Below, piece by piece: positions 41,762 to 55,155 of a stretch of DNA of 64,000 nt. The notes beneath the pieces were generated by a model that did no database searches, was not told where the DNA came from, and worked only from the letters and a program-made list of their open reading frames with translations. The position numbers and the translations under genes were made by a program. Location of the stretch: contig NC_021500.1 of the NCBI RefSeq assembly GCF_000410515.1, forward strand, positions 1,426,001 to 1,490,000, in the 5' to 3' direction. How positions within the stretch are numbered: the stretch's first letter is position 1; the number at the start of each line of letters is the position of its first letter. The stretch comes from Enterobacter sp. R4-368. GTDB taxonomy: Bacteria > Pseudomonadota > Gammaproteobacteria > Enterobacterales > Enterobacteriaceae.

Positions 41762-42554
41762 CGGATTCGAATTACATCAGGGACGGCTGCCGCTACTGGT
41801 CAGCATGCCCCATCCCGGCACGCAACTGACACCGGAAATTGCCAGCGGCCTCACCGCGCGGGCACGACGTCTGGAGGATACGGACTGGCATATTCCGCTG
41901 CTGTATCAGCCGATTCGCGAGCTTGGCGCCAGCGTGCTGAGCGCTAATTATTCCCGCTATGTGGTGGATTTAAACCGCCCGGCAGATGATAAACCGTTAT
42001 ACGCTACCGCGACCACCGGCCTGTTTCCGGACACCTTTTTTGACGGTGAGTCGCTGTTCGAAGCGGGTAAAGCGCCGGATGACGCCACGAAAGCCGCTAT
42101 TTTGCATACTGTGTGGCAGCCTTATCACCAAGCGCTGACGCAGGAACTGGCGCGGTTGCGCGACACTTTCGGTTACGCGCTCCTGTGGGATGCACACTCC
42201 ATCAAATCGGTGGTTCCGCGTTTGTTTGACGGCAAACTGCCGGATCTGAACTTCGGTACTGCCGATGGCGCAAGCTGCGCGCCGGAACTGAGCGCCGCAT
42301 TACTGGCATGCTGCGAGGCATTTCCGCGCTACACGAAAGTGCTCAACGGCCGCTTCAAAGGCGGGTATATCACCCGCCATTACGGCGCACCGCACCAGAA
42401 CATCCATGCGATACAACTGGAAGTGGCGCAGTGCTGCTACATGGATGAGACGAGTTTTGCTTTCTCTGAAGAGAAGAGTGAAGCGTTCCGCCAGCTACTG
42501 ACTTCCCTGATCAACACCGCGCTCGACTGGGGTAAGCAACGACTGTCCCGTTAA
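41754..42554 (+). CDS. hutG: N-formylglutamate deformylase
   Basis: Hydrolyses N-formylglutamate to glutamate and formate, last step of the five-step histidine pathway. The 266-residue protein belongs to the N-formylglutamate amidohydrolase family (SMPHPG near residue 18, DLNRP near residue 73, WDAHSIKS near residue 143, [15 protein letters not shown]), not to the arginase-like formimidoylglutamase called HutG in Klebsiella and Salmonella-type pathways. The HutF enzyme upstream supplies its substrate. Confidence 0.94.
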   Translation: MTNGFELHQGRLPLLVSMPHPGTQLTPEIASGLTARARRLEDTDWHIPLLYQPIRELGASVLSANYSRYVVDLNRPADDKPLYATATTGLFPDTFFDGESLFEAGKAPDDATKAAILHTVWQPYHQALTQELARLRDTFGYALLWDAHSIKSVVPRLFDGKLPDLNFGTADGASCAPELSAALLACCEAFPRYTKVLNGRFKGGYITRHYGAPHQNIHAIQLEVAQCCYMDETSFAFSEEKSEAFRQLLTSLINTALDWGKQRLSR

Positions 42555-42559
42555 CATTA

Positions 42560-42583
42560 AAAGGGATGCGCAAGCATCCCTTC
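42560..42583. terminator. Terminator between hutG and hutH
   Basis: Perfect 9-bp stem AAGGGATGC / GCATCCCTT with a GCAA loop, just after hutG. The T-run is weak. Confidence 0.75.
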
Positions 42584-42782
42584 ATGACGGGATTCATTCC
42601 CGTGTCGTTGAGCCTTTATTTCCCGCCACCGCTTAATCCATTCCAGGCGTGACGCCCGCCCCTGACACCAAAACATTATGCTGGCTTACAGGGGCTCCTT
42701 ACGTTTTATAACAGCAAAAATGTATTCAATTTCAAAGGCAAAGCCCGCCGCATCCGAATGACCAGCAATGCCTCTCTCTTCT

Positions 42783-44309
42783 TCAGCAAGACACTATTGC
42801 TGGCAGCAATGTCGTCAGATGGCGTTCCGCCAGCAGAGCAATCGCACGTTCGATATCCGGCGCGAAATAACGATCTTTCTCATAATGCGCAACCTGTTCG
42901 CGCAGCAGATGACGAGCCTGTTCCAGCAGCGGGCTGCTGGTTAAGCCTTCGCGCATATCCAGCCCCTGACAGGCGGCAAGCCACTCGACAGCAATGACGC
43001 CGCGCGTGTTCGCCGCCATTTCCCACAGACGACGCCCGGCAGCCGGTGCCATAGAAACGTGATCTTCCTGGTTTGCCGAGGTGGGCAAACTGTCCACGCT
43101 GTGCGGATGCGATAACGCTTTGTTTTCACTTGCCAGCGCCGCTGCGGTGACCTGGGCAATCATAAAGCCGGAGTTAACACCGCCATTTTTCACGAGGAAC
43201 GGCGGTAGTTGCGACATATGGCTGTCCATCAGCAGGGCAATACGGCGCTCCGCCAGCGAGCCTATCTCCGCAATCGCCAGCGCAATATTATCGGCGGCCA
43301 TCGCGACTGGTTCCGCATGGAAATTTCCTCCGGAGATCACTTCGTTTTCGGCGGCGAACACCAGTGGGTTATCGGAAACCGCATTTGCTTCAGTTAACAG
43401 CACTTCTGCGGCAAAACGCAGTTGCGTCAGGCATGCGCCCATCACCTGCGGCTGACAGCGCAGGGAGTAAGGATCCTGCACTTTATTGCAGTTGTGGTGA
43501 GACTGGGAAATGGCGCTGTCATCGGTTAATAGATGGCGATATAACGCCGCCGCGTCAATCTGCCCGCGCTGGCCGCGAACGTCATGAATACGCGCATCGA
43601 AGGGACGACGCGAACCGAGCGCCGCCTCAGTGGTCAGCGCACCGCAAACCACGGCAGAAGCGAACAGATCTTCGGCTTCAAACAGGCCGCGTAAAGCAAA
43701 GGCGGTGGAGGTTTGCGTACCGTTCAGCAGCGCCAGCCCCTCTTTTGCCGCCAGCGTAATTGGCTCCAGCCCGGCGTTTTTCAGCGCTTCACTCGCCGGT
43801 AACCATTCCCCCTGCCAGCGCGCTTTGCCTTCGCCGAGCAGCGTCAGCGACATATGCGCCAGCGGTGCGAGATCCCCGGACGCGCCCACCGAGCCTTTCG
43901 CCGGGATCCACGGATAAACCTCCGCGTTAACCATCGCCACCAGCATCTGGATCACCTGCAGGCGAATACCAGAAAAACCGCGCGCCAGGCTATTGATCTT
44001 CAGTACCATAATTAAACGAACCAGCGCATCATCCAGCGGTTCGCCAACGCCTGCGGCGTGAGACAGCACCAGCGAGCGTTGCAAATTCTCCAGATCTTCC
44101 GTCGCGATACGCGTCTGCGCCAGCAAACCGAAGCCCGTGTTGATGCCATAGGCGGTGCGACCTTCCGCCATAATGGTGTTGACGCAGGCAACGCTCTCAT
44201 TAATGGCCGCAAACGCGCCATCATCCAGCGACAGATGAAGCGGCTGGCTGTAGATTTCGCGCAGCTGCGCGAGAGTGAGTTGGCCCGGAATAAGGGTGAA
44301 ATTTTTCAT
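42783..44309 (-). CDS. hutH: Histidine ammonia-lyase
   Basis: Removes ammonia from histidine to give urocanate. The 508-residue protein has the complete MIO-forming triad Ala143-Ser144-Gly145 in [14 protein letters not shown], Tyr54 in AYGINTG, His84, Asn196 and the QEDHVSMA segment with its Glu, so it should be active. The ATG at 44309 overlaps the stop codon of the hutU relic (ATGA), so hutH is still coupled to a broken partner. It is the only MIO-competent lyase in the window. Confidence 0.96.
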   Translation of the reverse strand: MKNFTLIPGQLTLAQLREIYSQPLHLSLDDGAFAAINESVACVNTIMAEGRTAYGINTGFGLLAQTRIATEDLENLQRSLVLSHAAGVGEPLDDALVRLIMVLKINSLARGFSGIRLQVIQMLVAMVNAEVYPWIPAKGSVGASGDLAPLAHMSLTLLGEGKARWQGEWLPASEALKNAGLEPITLAAKEGLALLNGTQTSTAFALRGLFEAEDLFASAVVCGALTTEAALGSRRPFDARIHDVRGQRGQIDAAALYRHLLTDDSAISQSHHNCNKVQDPYSLRCQPQVMGACLTQLRFAAEVLLTEANAVSDNPLVFAAENEVISGGNFHAEPVAMAADNIALAIAEIGSLAERRIALLMDSHMSQLPPFLVKNGGVNSGFMIAQVTAAALASENKALSHPHSVDSLPTSANQEDHVSMAPAAGRRLWEMAANTRGVIAVEWLAACQGLDMREGLTSSPLLEQARHLLREQVAHYEKDRYFAPDIERAIALLAERHLTTLLPAIVSC

Positions 44310-44812
44310 GCTTTGCCCTGCCCCTGCATTACAGCAATCATCGGAAGATTGAGCGCCTGCGCTGCGGCGCACTCAATCGCAATCTCATACTCAGCCTCAG
44401 CGTGACGCATCACGCCGGTTGTCGGATCGTGAGGCAGCACGCGCGCAATGCGTGCCACCGCTTCATTTGTGCCATTACAAACATTCATCACCCCTGCATG
44501 CCGGGAAAATCCCATCCGCATGCCACCGCAGTGGTGCAGCGAGGCCAGGGTCGCGCCGCTGGCAGTGTTAAACATCGGCCAGTTGGATACGGCATCAGAA
44601 CCGTCGCGCATCGCTTCGGTTTCGCGGTTCGGGTTTGCCACCGCGCCAGAATAAGGTTTGTTACCACCAATGCCGCCATACCCCACCAGTAAGTTCGGGT
44701 TTTCGGCAGCATCGGGATCAAGGTTATTGCGCAATGGCGCTTCGGCGAGCCAGCTTTTCGTATTCAGCTCCATGCATTTAGGGGTCTGCTGGCGATTGAG
44801 AGTATGCGGCAT
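44306..44812 (-). pseudogene. hutU: Internally deleted urocanase relic
   Basis: A 168-codon open frame made of the start and end of urocanase. Residues about 18-50 match the HutU N-terminus ([30 protein letters not shown]); from about residue 62 the sequence jumps to the C-terminus ([20 protein letters not shown], then [11 protein letters not shown] and NLPMIA). Roughly 390 residues are gone, with the NAD site and active Cys, plus several small in-frame deletions. It cannot be a functional urocanase, but the frame is open and coupled to hutH. An intact hutU lies 4 kb away on the other strand. Confidence 0.9.
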
Positions 44813-44841
44813 CGGTGTTCTCTCCTGAGGACATGTCCTGA

Positions 44842-44915
44842 TGTGTAAACATATATACTTGCCTATACAATTAAGCGCAAGGCAGGATTTAACAGAAAAG
44901 ATACAATTTTATTAT
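44842..44915 (-). promoter_or_regulatory. Relic promoter region of the hutU'-hutH operon with HutC- and NAC-like sites
   Basis: On the minus strand TTGTATAGGCAAGTATATATG (44851-44871, HutC-like, imperfect palindrome) lies about 40 bp before the relic start. ATA-N9-TAT at 44901-44915 fits the short NAC consensus and is roughly 64 bp from a plausible start, like the NAC site at Klebsiella hutUH. The NAC motif is short, so chance is possible. Confidence 0.4.
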
Positions 44916-44934
44916 AGTGCGCCGGCAATCACGC

Positions 44935-45172
44935 TTTTACTGACGCAAATGATCTGAAGCCGAAATGCCCCTGTAACCGGTAACGGCTACCCAGGAAAAG
45001 CAGGCTGGCGGGGGGAGACAATATGTAAGATTGACGATCTATGACCGCGAATAAGCAGGCAGGGATCGTGCTCGTTGCGGTACAACAGGCGGGACTCATC
45101 AGCCGGGAAGCTCTCGGCTTTGATAATATGCCAGGGCTCTTCACAAGTTTCCCCAGCGCCCTCTTCCCTCAA
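44935..45172 (-). pseudogene. hutC: HutC C-terminal relic
   Basis: Two minus-strand frames together match the end of HutC: one reads WHIIKAESFP, NEHDPCLLIRG and PAFPG before its stop, and the next frame continues LGSRYRLQGHF, equal to the PGSRYRLEG end of the intact HutC. A frameshift and the loss of the DNA-binding half make it non-functional. The version PCLLIR...SRYRLQG differs from the intact HutC at 31.7 kb, so it is a relic of a different, probably enteric-type, hutC. Confidence 0.75.
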
Positions 45173-45614
45173 CGTTTTTTTCGCCGCAGGGTTATTTTTC
45201 CCCTCTCACTTACTTTTTTATGCATGTCATCGCAGAAACACGCCGACGCTTGTCTTCGGTCTAATTGCACAAGTTGTGACCTGCTTCAAAAAATTAGCCT
45301 TATTATTCAAGCGGAAATGAACCGTTTCAGCAGGCCATTTTTATCGTCGCTCAATAGCAATTTATTTAGCAGTGAAAGTATTGTGTCGCCAAAGCCCGAC
45401 ACATTGTAAGTTACTAAAATTAAATAGAAAAAAGGCTCTTGTAAGGCCTAAAAATTAAGCGTACATTAGCCCCGTTTGGTGAGGAATTCACCCGAAATTC
45501 TGAGATGGAGCTGTGGCCGAAATAGAGATAATTCTCATTTTCGATGTGGCGTAGTTTCACCTCTCTATACTCAGTCCTGAATGGTCATGAATGCATACTT
45601 AGGTGTGCGGAGCG
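45173..45614. other. Gene-free stretch at the right edge of the hut block
   Basis: No ORF with recognisable similarity was found. In E. coli, lpxP occupies this position before ypdK; no lpxP relic could be seen in any frame. The last 100 bp should hold the ypdK promoter. No copy of the tRNA-Arg 3' end was found here. Confidence 0.45.
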
Positions 45615-45692
45615 ATGAACGTGAAATATTTCTTTATGGGCATTTCGGTGATGGTTATTGTGTGGGCCGGCACATTCGCCCTGATGATCTAA
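45615..45692 (+). CDS. ypdK: Small membrane protein YpdK
   Basis: 25-residue single-span membrane peptide (MNVKYFFMGISVMVIVWAG and FALMI), nearly identical to the E. coli small protein YpdK, which starts two residues later. Function is unknown. It sits before alaC as in E. coli, marking the return to backbone sequence. Confidence 0.9.
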   Translation: MNVKYFFMGISVMVIVWAGTFALMI

Positions 45693-45713
45693 CCTGAGCA
45701 TATCGTGCTGTAC

Positions 45714-45741
45714 AAAAAAGGAGCCAAAAGGCTCCTTTTTT
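45714..45741. terminator. Bidirectional terminator between ypdK and alaC
   Basis: AAAAAAGGAGCC-AAAA-GGCTCCTTTTTT. Confidence 0.93.
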
Positions 45742-45766
45742 GTTTTGCCAGCCGGGCAAGGAACAG

Positions 45767-47008
45767 TTACGGTTCCAGATCTTCCGCCGCACTTTTTTGC
45801 GCTGCCGGAAGCAGCCCGTCGGCGCGGAACATGGCCTTAATACCGCGTACCGCCTGGCGGATACGATCGCGGTTCTCAATCAGCGCGAAACGCACATGCG
45901 TATCGCCATAGTCACCAAAGCCGATACCCGGAGAGACACACACTTTCGCTTCCTGCAGCAGCTTTTTGGCAAACTCCAGCGAGCCCATCGCCGCATACGG
46001 TTCCGGAATTTTCGCCCACACGTACATTGATGCTTTCGGCATTTCTACCATCCAGCCCGCTTCATGCAACCCTTTCACCAGTACATCGCGGCGACGTTTA
46101 TACTGAGCGGCAATATCGCGCACACACTGCTGATCCCCTTCCAGCGCAGCAATCGCAGCCACCTGGAGCGGCGTAAAGGTGCCGTAATCATGATAACTTT
46201 TGATCCGCGCCAGTGCGTTGACCAGCACCGGATTACCAACCATAAAGCCGATACGCCAGCCCGCCATATTGTAACTTTTCGACAGGGTGAAGAACTCAAC
46301 GGCGACATCGCGTGCGCCCGGCACTTGCATGATTGACGGCGCTTTCCAGCCATCGTACACAATGTCGGCGTAGGCCAGATCGTGAACCACCAGCACATCG
46401 TAGCGTTTTGCCAGCGCGACCACTTTTTCAAAGAACTCCAGTTCAACGCACTGCGCCGTCGGGTTAGACGGAAAGCCTAAAATCATCATTTTCGGCTTCG
46501 GGTAACTTTCGCGGATCGCGCGCTCCAGCTCATTGAAGAAGTCGACACCTTCCACCAGCGGCACAGAACGTACCTGCGCTCCCGCAATCACCGCACCGTA
46601 AATATGAATCGGATAACTCGGGTTCGGCACCAGCACGGTATCACCGTGATCCAGCGTCGCCAGCATCAGATGCGCCAGCCCCTCTTTCGAGCCGATGGTA
46701 ACAATCGCTTCGGTTTCCGGATCGATATCCACTCGATAACGATCCTGATACCAGCGGGAAATCGCCCGGCGCAAACGTGGAATGCCGCGTGACGTGGAGT
46801 AACCGTGCGTATCCGGGCGTTGTGCGACGGTACAGAGTTTCTCAACGATATGCGGCGGCGTCGCGCCATCCGGGTTGCCCATACTGAAATCAATAATGTC
46901 TTCGCCGCGGCGTCGCGCAGCCATTTTCAGTTCAGCGGTGATATTAAAAACATACGGGGGGAGACGATCGATGCGCGTAAAACGGCGTTCAGGACTGAAG
47001 TCAGCCAT
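45767..47008 (-). CDS. alaC: Glutamate-pyruvate aminotransferase AlaC
   Basis: PLP-dependent class I/II aminotransferase, main alanine-forming transaminase together with AlaA. The 413-residue protein has the PLP-binding lysine in [13 protein letters not shown] near residue 246 and the phosphate-site Arg. Its upstream leader on the minus strand is GC-rich and can fold strongly. Formerly YfdZ. Confidence 0.95.
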   Translation of the reverse strand: MADFSPERRFTRIDRLPPYVFNITAELKMAARRRGEDIIDFSMGNPDGATPPHIVEKLCTVAQRPDTHGYSTSRGIPRLRRAISRWYQDRYRVDIDPETEAIVTIGSKEGLAHLMLATLDHGDTVLVPNPSYPIHIYGAVIAGAQVRSVPLVEGVDFFNELERAIRESYPKPKMMILGFPSNPTAQCVELEFFEKVVALAKRYDVLVVHDLAYADIVYDGWKAPSIMQVPGARDVAVEFFTLSKSYNMAGWRIGFMVGNPVLVNALARIKSYHDYGTFTPLQVAAIAALEGDQQCVRDIAAQYKRRRDVLVKGLHEAGWMVEMPKASMYVWAKIPEPYAAMGSLEFAKKLLQEAKVCVSPGIGFGDYGDTHVRFALIENRDRIRQAVRGIKAMFRADGLLPAAQKSAAEDLEP

Positions 47009-47398
47009 AGATTCCTCGGAGTAACGTTAGCGCCCGGACCGTCCGAGCGACGTCGCCGCATTTGCGGCGTACTCAGAACATAGCCCGAAAAAAATCTCGC
47101 TGTCGAGAGGTAAGCGCAAAAATAACGCAACGCCATAAAAGGGGAAGTTTAATTTAGGAAAGGGAAAGCCAGATTATCCTCTTATAGAAAAATCCATCAT
47201 ATATTTTAACAATAAAATAAAGATAAAATTACCTTAAAAATTCACCAGTTAGCGCACCGACGCATCATTTCTTTCGGATCTTTTCAATCCCCTTTTGGAA
47301 AAGTGGTCTTTCCTCATTCAGCGAATGAATACTGCGGCTGGTCATCTGGGCTGCGGTTTTTTATCATAGCTTTTTGACGCTATTCATATGAGTCCCCC
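47009..47398. other. alaC-ypdA intergenic region
   Basis: The alaC side (47010-47080) is GC-rich with GCCGCA-TT-TGCGGC and a GAGTA/TACTC outer pairing, so the alaC mRNA leader is probably structured. The middle (47160-47240) is very AT-rich. The ypdA promoter must lie to the right. No gene is seen. Confidence 0.5.
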
Positions 47399-49084
47399 GT
47401 GCACGAAATATTCGACATGCTGCTGGCCGTCTTTGACCGAGCGGCGCTCATGCTGATCTGCCTGTTTTTCTTGATCCGCATCCGCTTGTTCCGCGAACTG
47501 CTGCATAAAACGGCGCACTCGCCAAAAGAGCTGCTGGGCGTGACGGCCATCTTCTCGATGTTTGCTCTGTTCAGTACCTGGTCCGGCGTGCCGGTGGAAG
47601 GTTCGCTGGTTAACGTGCGTATTATCGCGGTGATGTCCGGCGGGATTTTGTTCGGCCCGTGGGTCGGCATTATCACCGGCGTGATTGCCGGGGTGCACCG
47701 CTATCTGATTGATATTGGCGGCGTGACGGCGATCCCCTGCTTTATCACCAGCATTATTGCCGGCGTGATGTCCGGGATGATTAACCGCAAAGTGCCCAAA
47801 GCGCAGCACTGGCGCGTGGGCATCATCGGCGGCATGATTTGCGAAAGCCTGACCATGACGCTGGTGGTGCTGTGGGCACCGACTACCGCGCTAGGCCTCG
47901 ATATTGTGTCCAAAATTGGGGTGCCGATGATCCTCGGCAGCGTCTGCATCGGCTTTATTGTGCTGCTGGTGCAAAGCGTGGAAGGGGAAAAAGAGGCGAT
48001 TGCCGGTCGTCAGGCGAAGCTGGCGCTGGATATTGCCAATAAAACACTGCCGCTGTTCCGCAATGTGAATAGCGAGTCCCTGCGCAAAGTGTGTGACATT
48101 ATTCGCCGGGATATCAAAGCCGATGCCGTGGCTATCACCAATACCGATCACGTGCTGGCTTACGTTGGCGTGGGGGAAAATAATTACCGCGACAGCGACG
48201 ATATTATCAGTCCAACCACTCGCCAGGCGATGAACACCGGCGAAATTATCATTAAAAACAACGATGAAGCCCACCGCACGCCGGAGATCCACTCGATGCT
48301 GGTGATCCCGCTGCGTGAACAGGGCATCGTGACCGGCACGCTGAAGATCTATTACTGCCATGCGCACCAGATCACCTCCTCATTACAGGATATGGCCGTT
48401 GGCTTATCACAGATTATCTCAACACAACTGGAAGTTTCCCGCGCCGAACAGCTGCGGGAGATGGCGAACAAAGCGGAACTGCGCGCTTTGCAAAGTAAGA
48501 TCAACCCGCATTTCCTGTTTAACGCCCTGAATGCTATCTCGTCGTCGATTCGCCTGAATCCGGACACCGCCCGGCAGCTCATTTTCAATTTGTCGCGTTA
48601 CCTGCGCTATAACATTGAATTAAAAGATGATGAGCTCATTGATATCAAAAAAGAGCTCTATCAAATCAAAGACTATATCGCCATTGAGCAGGCCCGTTTT
48701 GGCGACAAGTTGACGGTGATTTATGACATCGATGAAGAGGTCAGTTGTGTGATCCCGAGCCTGCTAATCCAGCCATTGGTTGAAAACGCGATTGTGCATG
48801 GCATTCAACCGTGTAAAGGCAAAGGCGTGGTCACCATCAGTGTGGAAGAGTGTGGCAACCGCGTGCGTATCGCGGTGCGCGATACGGGCAACGGTATCGA
48901 TCCGCAGATGATTGCCCGCGTTGAAGCCGATGAGATGCCCGGCAACAAAATTGGCCTGCTGAACGTGCATCAGCGCGTGAAGCTGCTGTACGGCGAAGGG
49001 CTGCATATCCGCCGTTTAACGCCGGGCACGGAGATCGCGTTTTTTGTGCAGCGCCAACCGTCTCCCGCTGCATTGTTGCCTTAA
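47399..49084 (+). CDS. ypdA: Sensor histidine kinase of the pyruvate-sensing YpdA/YpdB system
   Basis: LytS-type sensor kinase (also called PyuS) reported to respond to extracellular pyruvate and to control yhjX in E. coli. The 561-residue protein has a 5TM LytS sensor (about residues 1-190), a GAF-like domain (about 220-340), the phosphorylated His in [11 protein letters not shown] and an HATPase domain with NAIVHG and DTGNGI. The GTG at 47399 gives the E. coli N-terminus MHEIF. Confidence 0.95.
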   Translation: MHEIFDMLLAVFDRAALMLICLFFLIRIRLFRELLHKTAHSPKELLGVTAIFSMFALFSTWSGVPVEGSLVNVRIIAVMSGGILFGPWVGIITGVIAGVHRYLIDIGGVTAIPCFITSIIAGVMSGMINRKVPKAQHWRVGIIGGMICESLTMTLVVLWAPTTALGLDIVSKIGVPMILGSVCIGFIVLLVQSVEGEKEAIAGRQAKLALDIANKTLPLFRNVNSESLRKVCDIIRRDIKADAVAITNTDHVLAYVGVGENNYRDSDDIISPTTRQAMNTGEIIIKNNDEAHRTPEIHSMLVIPLREQGIVTGTLKIYYCHAHQITSSLQDMAVGLSQIISTQLEVSRAEQLREMANKAELRALQSKINPHFLFNALNAISSSIRLNPDTARQLIFNLSRYLRYNIELKDDELIDIKKELYQIKDYIAIEQARFGDKLTVIYDIDEEVSCVIPSLLIQPLVENAIVHGIQPCKGKGVVTISVEECGNRVRIAVRDTGNGIDPQMIARVEADEMPGNKIGLLNVHQRVKLLYGEGLHIRRLTPGTEIAFFVQRQPSPAALLP

Positions 49085-49096
49085 CAGGAGAGCTGT

Positions 49097-49825
49097 ATGA
49101 AAGTCATCATTGTTGAAGATGAGATCCTGGCGCAACAGGAGCTGAGCTGGCTTATAAAAGCGCATAGCCAGATGGAAATTGTCGGCACTTTCGACGATGG
49201 TCTCGACGTGCTGAAATATTTACAGCACAACAAAGTCGACGCCATTTTTCTCGATATTAATATCCCCTCTCTGGATGGCGTATTGCTGGCACAGAATATC
49301 AGTCAGTTTGCCCATAAGCCGTTTATCGTCTTTATCACTGCCTGGAAAGAGCATGCGGTGGAGGCTTTTGAACTGGAAGCGTTCGACTACATTCTGAAAC
49401 CGTACCAGGAGTCGCGCATCATCAGCATGCTGCAAAAACTGGAAACAGCCTGGCAGCAACAATCTGGCCCGGTTGCCAGCCCGCAGCCACGGGAAAACGC
49501 AACCATTAATCTGGTGAAAGACGAGCGCATTATCGTCACCAGTATTCATGATATCTATTATGCGGAAGCGCATGAGAAGATGACGTTCGTCTATACGAAG
49601 CGGGAATCTTACGTGATGCCGATGAACATCACTGAGTTTTGCAGCAAACTGCCGGCGGCGCACTTCTTTCGCTGCCACCGCTCTTACTGCGTGAACCTGG
49701 ATAAAATCCGTGAGATCGAACCCTGGTTTAACAACACCTATATTTTGCGGCTGCGGGACCTGGAGTTTCAGGTGCCCGTCAGCCGCAGCAAAGTTAAAGA
49801 GTTTCGTCAGTTAATGAATCTTTAA
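49097..49825 (+). CDS. ypdB: LytTR response regulator YpdB
   Basis: Partner regulator of YpdA (PyuR). The 242-residue protein has a receiver domain with the phospho-acceptor Asp in [11 protein letters not shown] near residue 53 and a C-terminal LytTR DNA-binding domain (about 138-240, with [11 protein letters not shown]). It starts 12 bp after ypdA and overlaps the end of the convergent glk by 4 bp. Confidence 0.95.
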   Translation: MKVIIVEDEILAQQELSWLIKAHSQMEIVGTFDDGLDVLKYLQHNKVDAIFLDINIPSLDGVLLAQNISQFAHKPFIVFITAWKEHAVEAFELEAFDYILKPYQESRIISMLQKLETAWQQQSGPVASPQPRENATINLVKDERIIVTSIHDIYYAEAHEKMTFVYTKRESYVMPMNITEFCSKLPAAHFFRCHRSYCVNLDKIREIEPWFNNTYILRLRDLEFQVPVSRSKVKEFRQLMNL

Positions 49826-50787
49826 AGCACGTAACCCAGCGTCTGGCGCAGATGAGCGCCAGAGCCCAACAGCCCCGGGTTATCATGCACGATCAGAAAT
49901 ACCGGGATATCCTGGACGTAGGATTTAAAGCGCCCTTTGTCCTCGAAACCACCGCGAAAACCGGAAGCGGTAAAGAAATCGAGGAAGCGCGGCACAATGC
50001 CACCGGCAATGTAAACTCCGCCGAAAGTGCCGAGATTGAGCGCCAGGTTGCCGCCAAAACGCCCCATAATGACGCAAAACAGTGACAACGCGCGACGGCA
50101 GTCAATGCAGCTGTCTTCCAGCGCGCGTTCAGTCACATCTTTCGGTTGCAGATTTTCCGGCAAGCGACCGTCTGATTTGACGATCGCGCGGTAGAGGTTA
50201 ACGAGACCGGGACCGGAGAGCACACGTTCAGCGGAAACGTGGCCGATTTCCGCACGTAACTCTTCGAGGATAATCCCCTCTTCTTCGCTGTTTGGCGCGA
50301 AATCGACATGGCCGCCTTCGCCCGGCAGACTCACCCAGCGTTTATCCACATGCACCAGATGCGAAACGCCAAGCCCGGTGCCTGCGCCGTAAACAGCTAT
50401 CGGTTTTCCTTCAACCGGCGCGGAACCACCAAACTGAATCAAGTGTTCCGCTTTGAGCATCGGGATCGCCATTGATACGGCGGTGAAATCGTTAATGATT
50501 TCCAGATGAGCGAAACCGAGGTTTTTCTTCATTTCGGCAATCGAAAACGCCCAGGTGTGGTTGGTCATTGCCACCCAGTCACCAGTGATCGGGCAGGCGA
50601 TGGCAATACAACCGTCTTCCACCGTGACGTCGTGCTCTTTCAGATAAACACGCACCACGTCTTCCAGGCTTGGATAATCGAGGCCGGAGTAGGTTTTGGC
50701 CCGGGAGATGTCACCGCTATCGACATCACACAACGCTAAGCGCGCGTTCGTGCCACCCACGTCTCCCACTAAAGCATACTTTGTCAT
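49822..50787 (-). CDS. glk: Glucokinase
   Basis: ATP-dependent kinase for cytoplasmic glucose. The 321-residue ROK-unrelated GlcK-type protein has the N-terminal nucleotide motif [14 protein letters not shown], the catalytic Asp in NDFTAVSMA near residue 100 and [12 protein letters not shown] near residue 135. It follows the E. coli gene order with ypdB on one side and yfeO on the other. Confidence 0.97.
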   Translation of the reverse strand: MTKYALVGDVGGTNARLALCDVDSGDISRAKTYSGLDYPSLEDVVRVYLKEHDVTVEDGCIAIACPITGDWVAMTNHTWAFSIAEMKKNLGFAHLEIINDFTAVSMAIPMLKAEHLIQFGGSAPVEGKPIAVYGAGTGLGVSHLVHVDKRWVSLPGEGGHVDFAPNSEEEGIILEELRAEIGHVSAERVLSGPGLVNLYRAIVKSDGRLPENLQPKDVTERALEDSCIDCRRALSLFCVIMGRFGGNLALNLGTFGGVYIAGGIVPRFLDFFTASGFRGGFEDKGRFKSYVQDIPVFLIVHDNPGLLGSGAHLRQTLGYVL

Positions 50788-50966
50788 TCTTTTACGGCTC
50801 CGCTAAAGTCAGAATAAATCTTTGGCACACTGTAAATTCAAGGCGCTGTAACGACAACGACCATATCATGAGTGCCCCAGGATTATCGATCTTCGTCACA
50901 GATTACCTTAAAGGTTTCAGCCCGGTTGCATCCTCCGTTGCCAGGCTTCGTTACAAGGATAAAAAG

Positions 50967-52202
50967 ATGCTCCATCCGCGTGCGAGAACGCTGCTGTTAC
51001 TGGCGCTGCCTGCGCTCACTATTGGTGTCGCGTCGGGTCTGATATTAGCGCTGGTGATGAAAATCGCCGCCCTGCTGCAAACCGTGTTGTGGAGCGGCAT
51101 ACCGTGGCGGCTCGGCATCTCACCTGATTCCCCCTGGTGGATACTGATTGTTTTGACACTCACCGGCGTTGCTGTAGGCCTGGTTATCCGTTTCAGCACC
51201 GGTCATGGCGGGCCGGATCCGGCGACGGTGCCGCTGATTGGTTCGCCGGTTGCGGTCACCGCGCTGCCGGGGCTGACGCTGGCAATGATCCTCGGTCTGG
51301 CGGGCGGCGTAAGTCTTGGCCCGGAACAACCGGTGATGGTGCTGAATATCGCCCTTGCCGTTGCACTTGGCGCGCGCATTTTCCCGCGCGTTGCGCCGCT
51401 GGACTGGACAATCCTTGCCTCCGCCGGCACGCTCGGCGCACTGTTTGGCACGCCTGTGGCGGCGGCGCTTATCTTCTCGCAAACCCTGAAAACCAGTGAA
51501 GACGTGCCACTGTGGGATCGCCTGTTCGCCCCGTTGATGGCTGCCGCAGCAGGCGCGCTAACCACCAGCCTCTTTTCGCCACCGCATTTCACGCTGCCCA
51601 TTCCCCATTATCCGCAGATGCATATAGTTGATATTTTTAGCGGTGCGGTCGTGACGCTGTTCGCCATTGCGCTGGGAATGGTGGCAGTCTGGTGTTTACC
51701 GCGTCTGCATCACTTAATGCATCGCCTGAACAACCCGGTGATGACGTTGGGGATTGGCGGCTTCCTGCTTGGCCTTCTGGGCATGGCTGGCGGCCACGTT
51801 ACCTTATTTAAGGGGCTGGATGAGATGCAGCAGCTTGCATTTGCCCATACCTATACCGTTACCGATTACCTGTTGTTTGCCCTGGTGAAGCTCGCCGCGC
51901 TGGTGATCGCTGCCGCCTGCGGTTTTCGCGGTGGGCGTATTTTTCCGGCGGTGTTTGTCGGCGTGGCATTAGGCTTAATGCTGCATGAACATGTCGACGC
52001 CGTTCCGGCTGCGGTCACCGTTTCCTGTGCCGTATTAGGGCTGGTATTGGTTGTAACACGCGACGGCTGGCTGAGCCTGTTCCTGGCGGCCGTTGTCGTG
52101 CCGGATACCACCTTGCTACCGTTGCTGTGTATCGTGATCCTGCCCGCCTGGTTAGTGCTGGCCGGAAAACCGATGATGATTGTCCCACGGCGCAGTAAGT
52201 AA
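50967..52202 (+). CDS. yfeO: ClC-family ion channel protein YfeO
   Basis: Member of the voltage-gated chloride channel family, specific ion unknown. The 411-residue protein has about ten membrane helices and the selectivity-filter-type segments [10 protein letters not shown] and [12 protein letters not shown]. The ATG at 50967 ([12 protein letters not shown]) follows AAGGAT and matches E. coli. It converges on ipdC with no gap. Confidence 0.93.
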   Translation: MLHPRARTLLLLALPALTIGVASGLILALVMKIAALLQTVLWSGIPWRLGISPDSPWWILIVLTLTGVAVGLVIRFSTGHGGPDPATVPLIGSPVAVTALPGLTLAMILGLAGGVSLGPEQPVMVLNIALAVALGARIFPRVAPLDWTILASAGTLGALFGTPVAAALIFSQTLKTSEDVPLWDRLFAPLMAAAAGALTTSLFSPPHFTLPIPHYPQMHIVDIFSGAVVTLFAIALGMVAVWCLPRLHHLMHRLNNPVMTLGIGGFLLGLLGMAGGHVTLFKGLDEMQQLAFAHTYTVTDYLLFALVKLAALVIAAACGFRGGRIFPAVFVGVALGLMLHEHVDAVPAAVTVSCAVLGLVLVVTRDGWLSLFLAAVVVPDTTLLPLLCIVILPAWLVLAGKPMMIVPRRSK

Positions 52203-55032
<2,830 letters not shown>

Positions 55033-55155
55033 CCGCAAATTTAGCAAAAAATGCTGCCATTGATGATTTAGGAGTTCCGCCAATAATACGGGGTTTAGCC
55101 GCCCCGTAATATTGTTGTAACAGGCCGTTTCGGCCCGATCGTGAAGGAGAAGAGT

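Noticed and set aside
44306..44812. A compact functional urocanase
   Set aside because: NAD-binding region and active-site Cys are both absent; only terminal pieces remain.
45173..45614. Relic of lpxP, which holds this place in E. coli
   Set aside because: No frame shows acyltransferase motifs; the gene seems absent, not decayed in place.
44800..45700. Direct repeat of the tRNA-Arg 3' end as attachment site
   Set aside because: Reading by eye found no copy of GGTTCGATTCCTGCAGG in this stretch; a short or degenerate repeat cannot be excluded.
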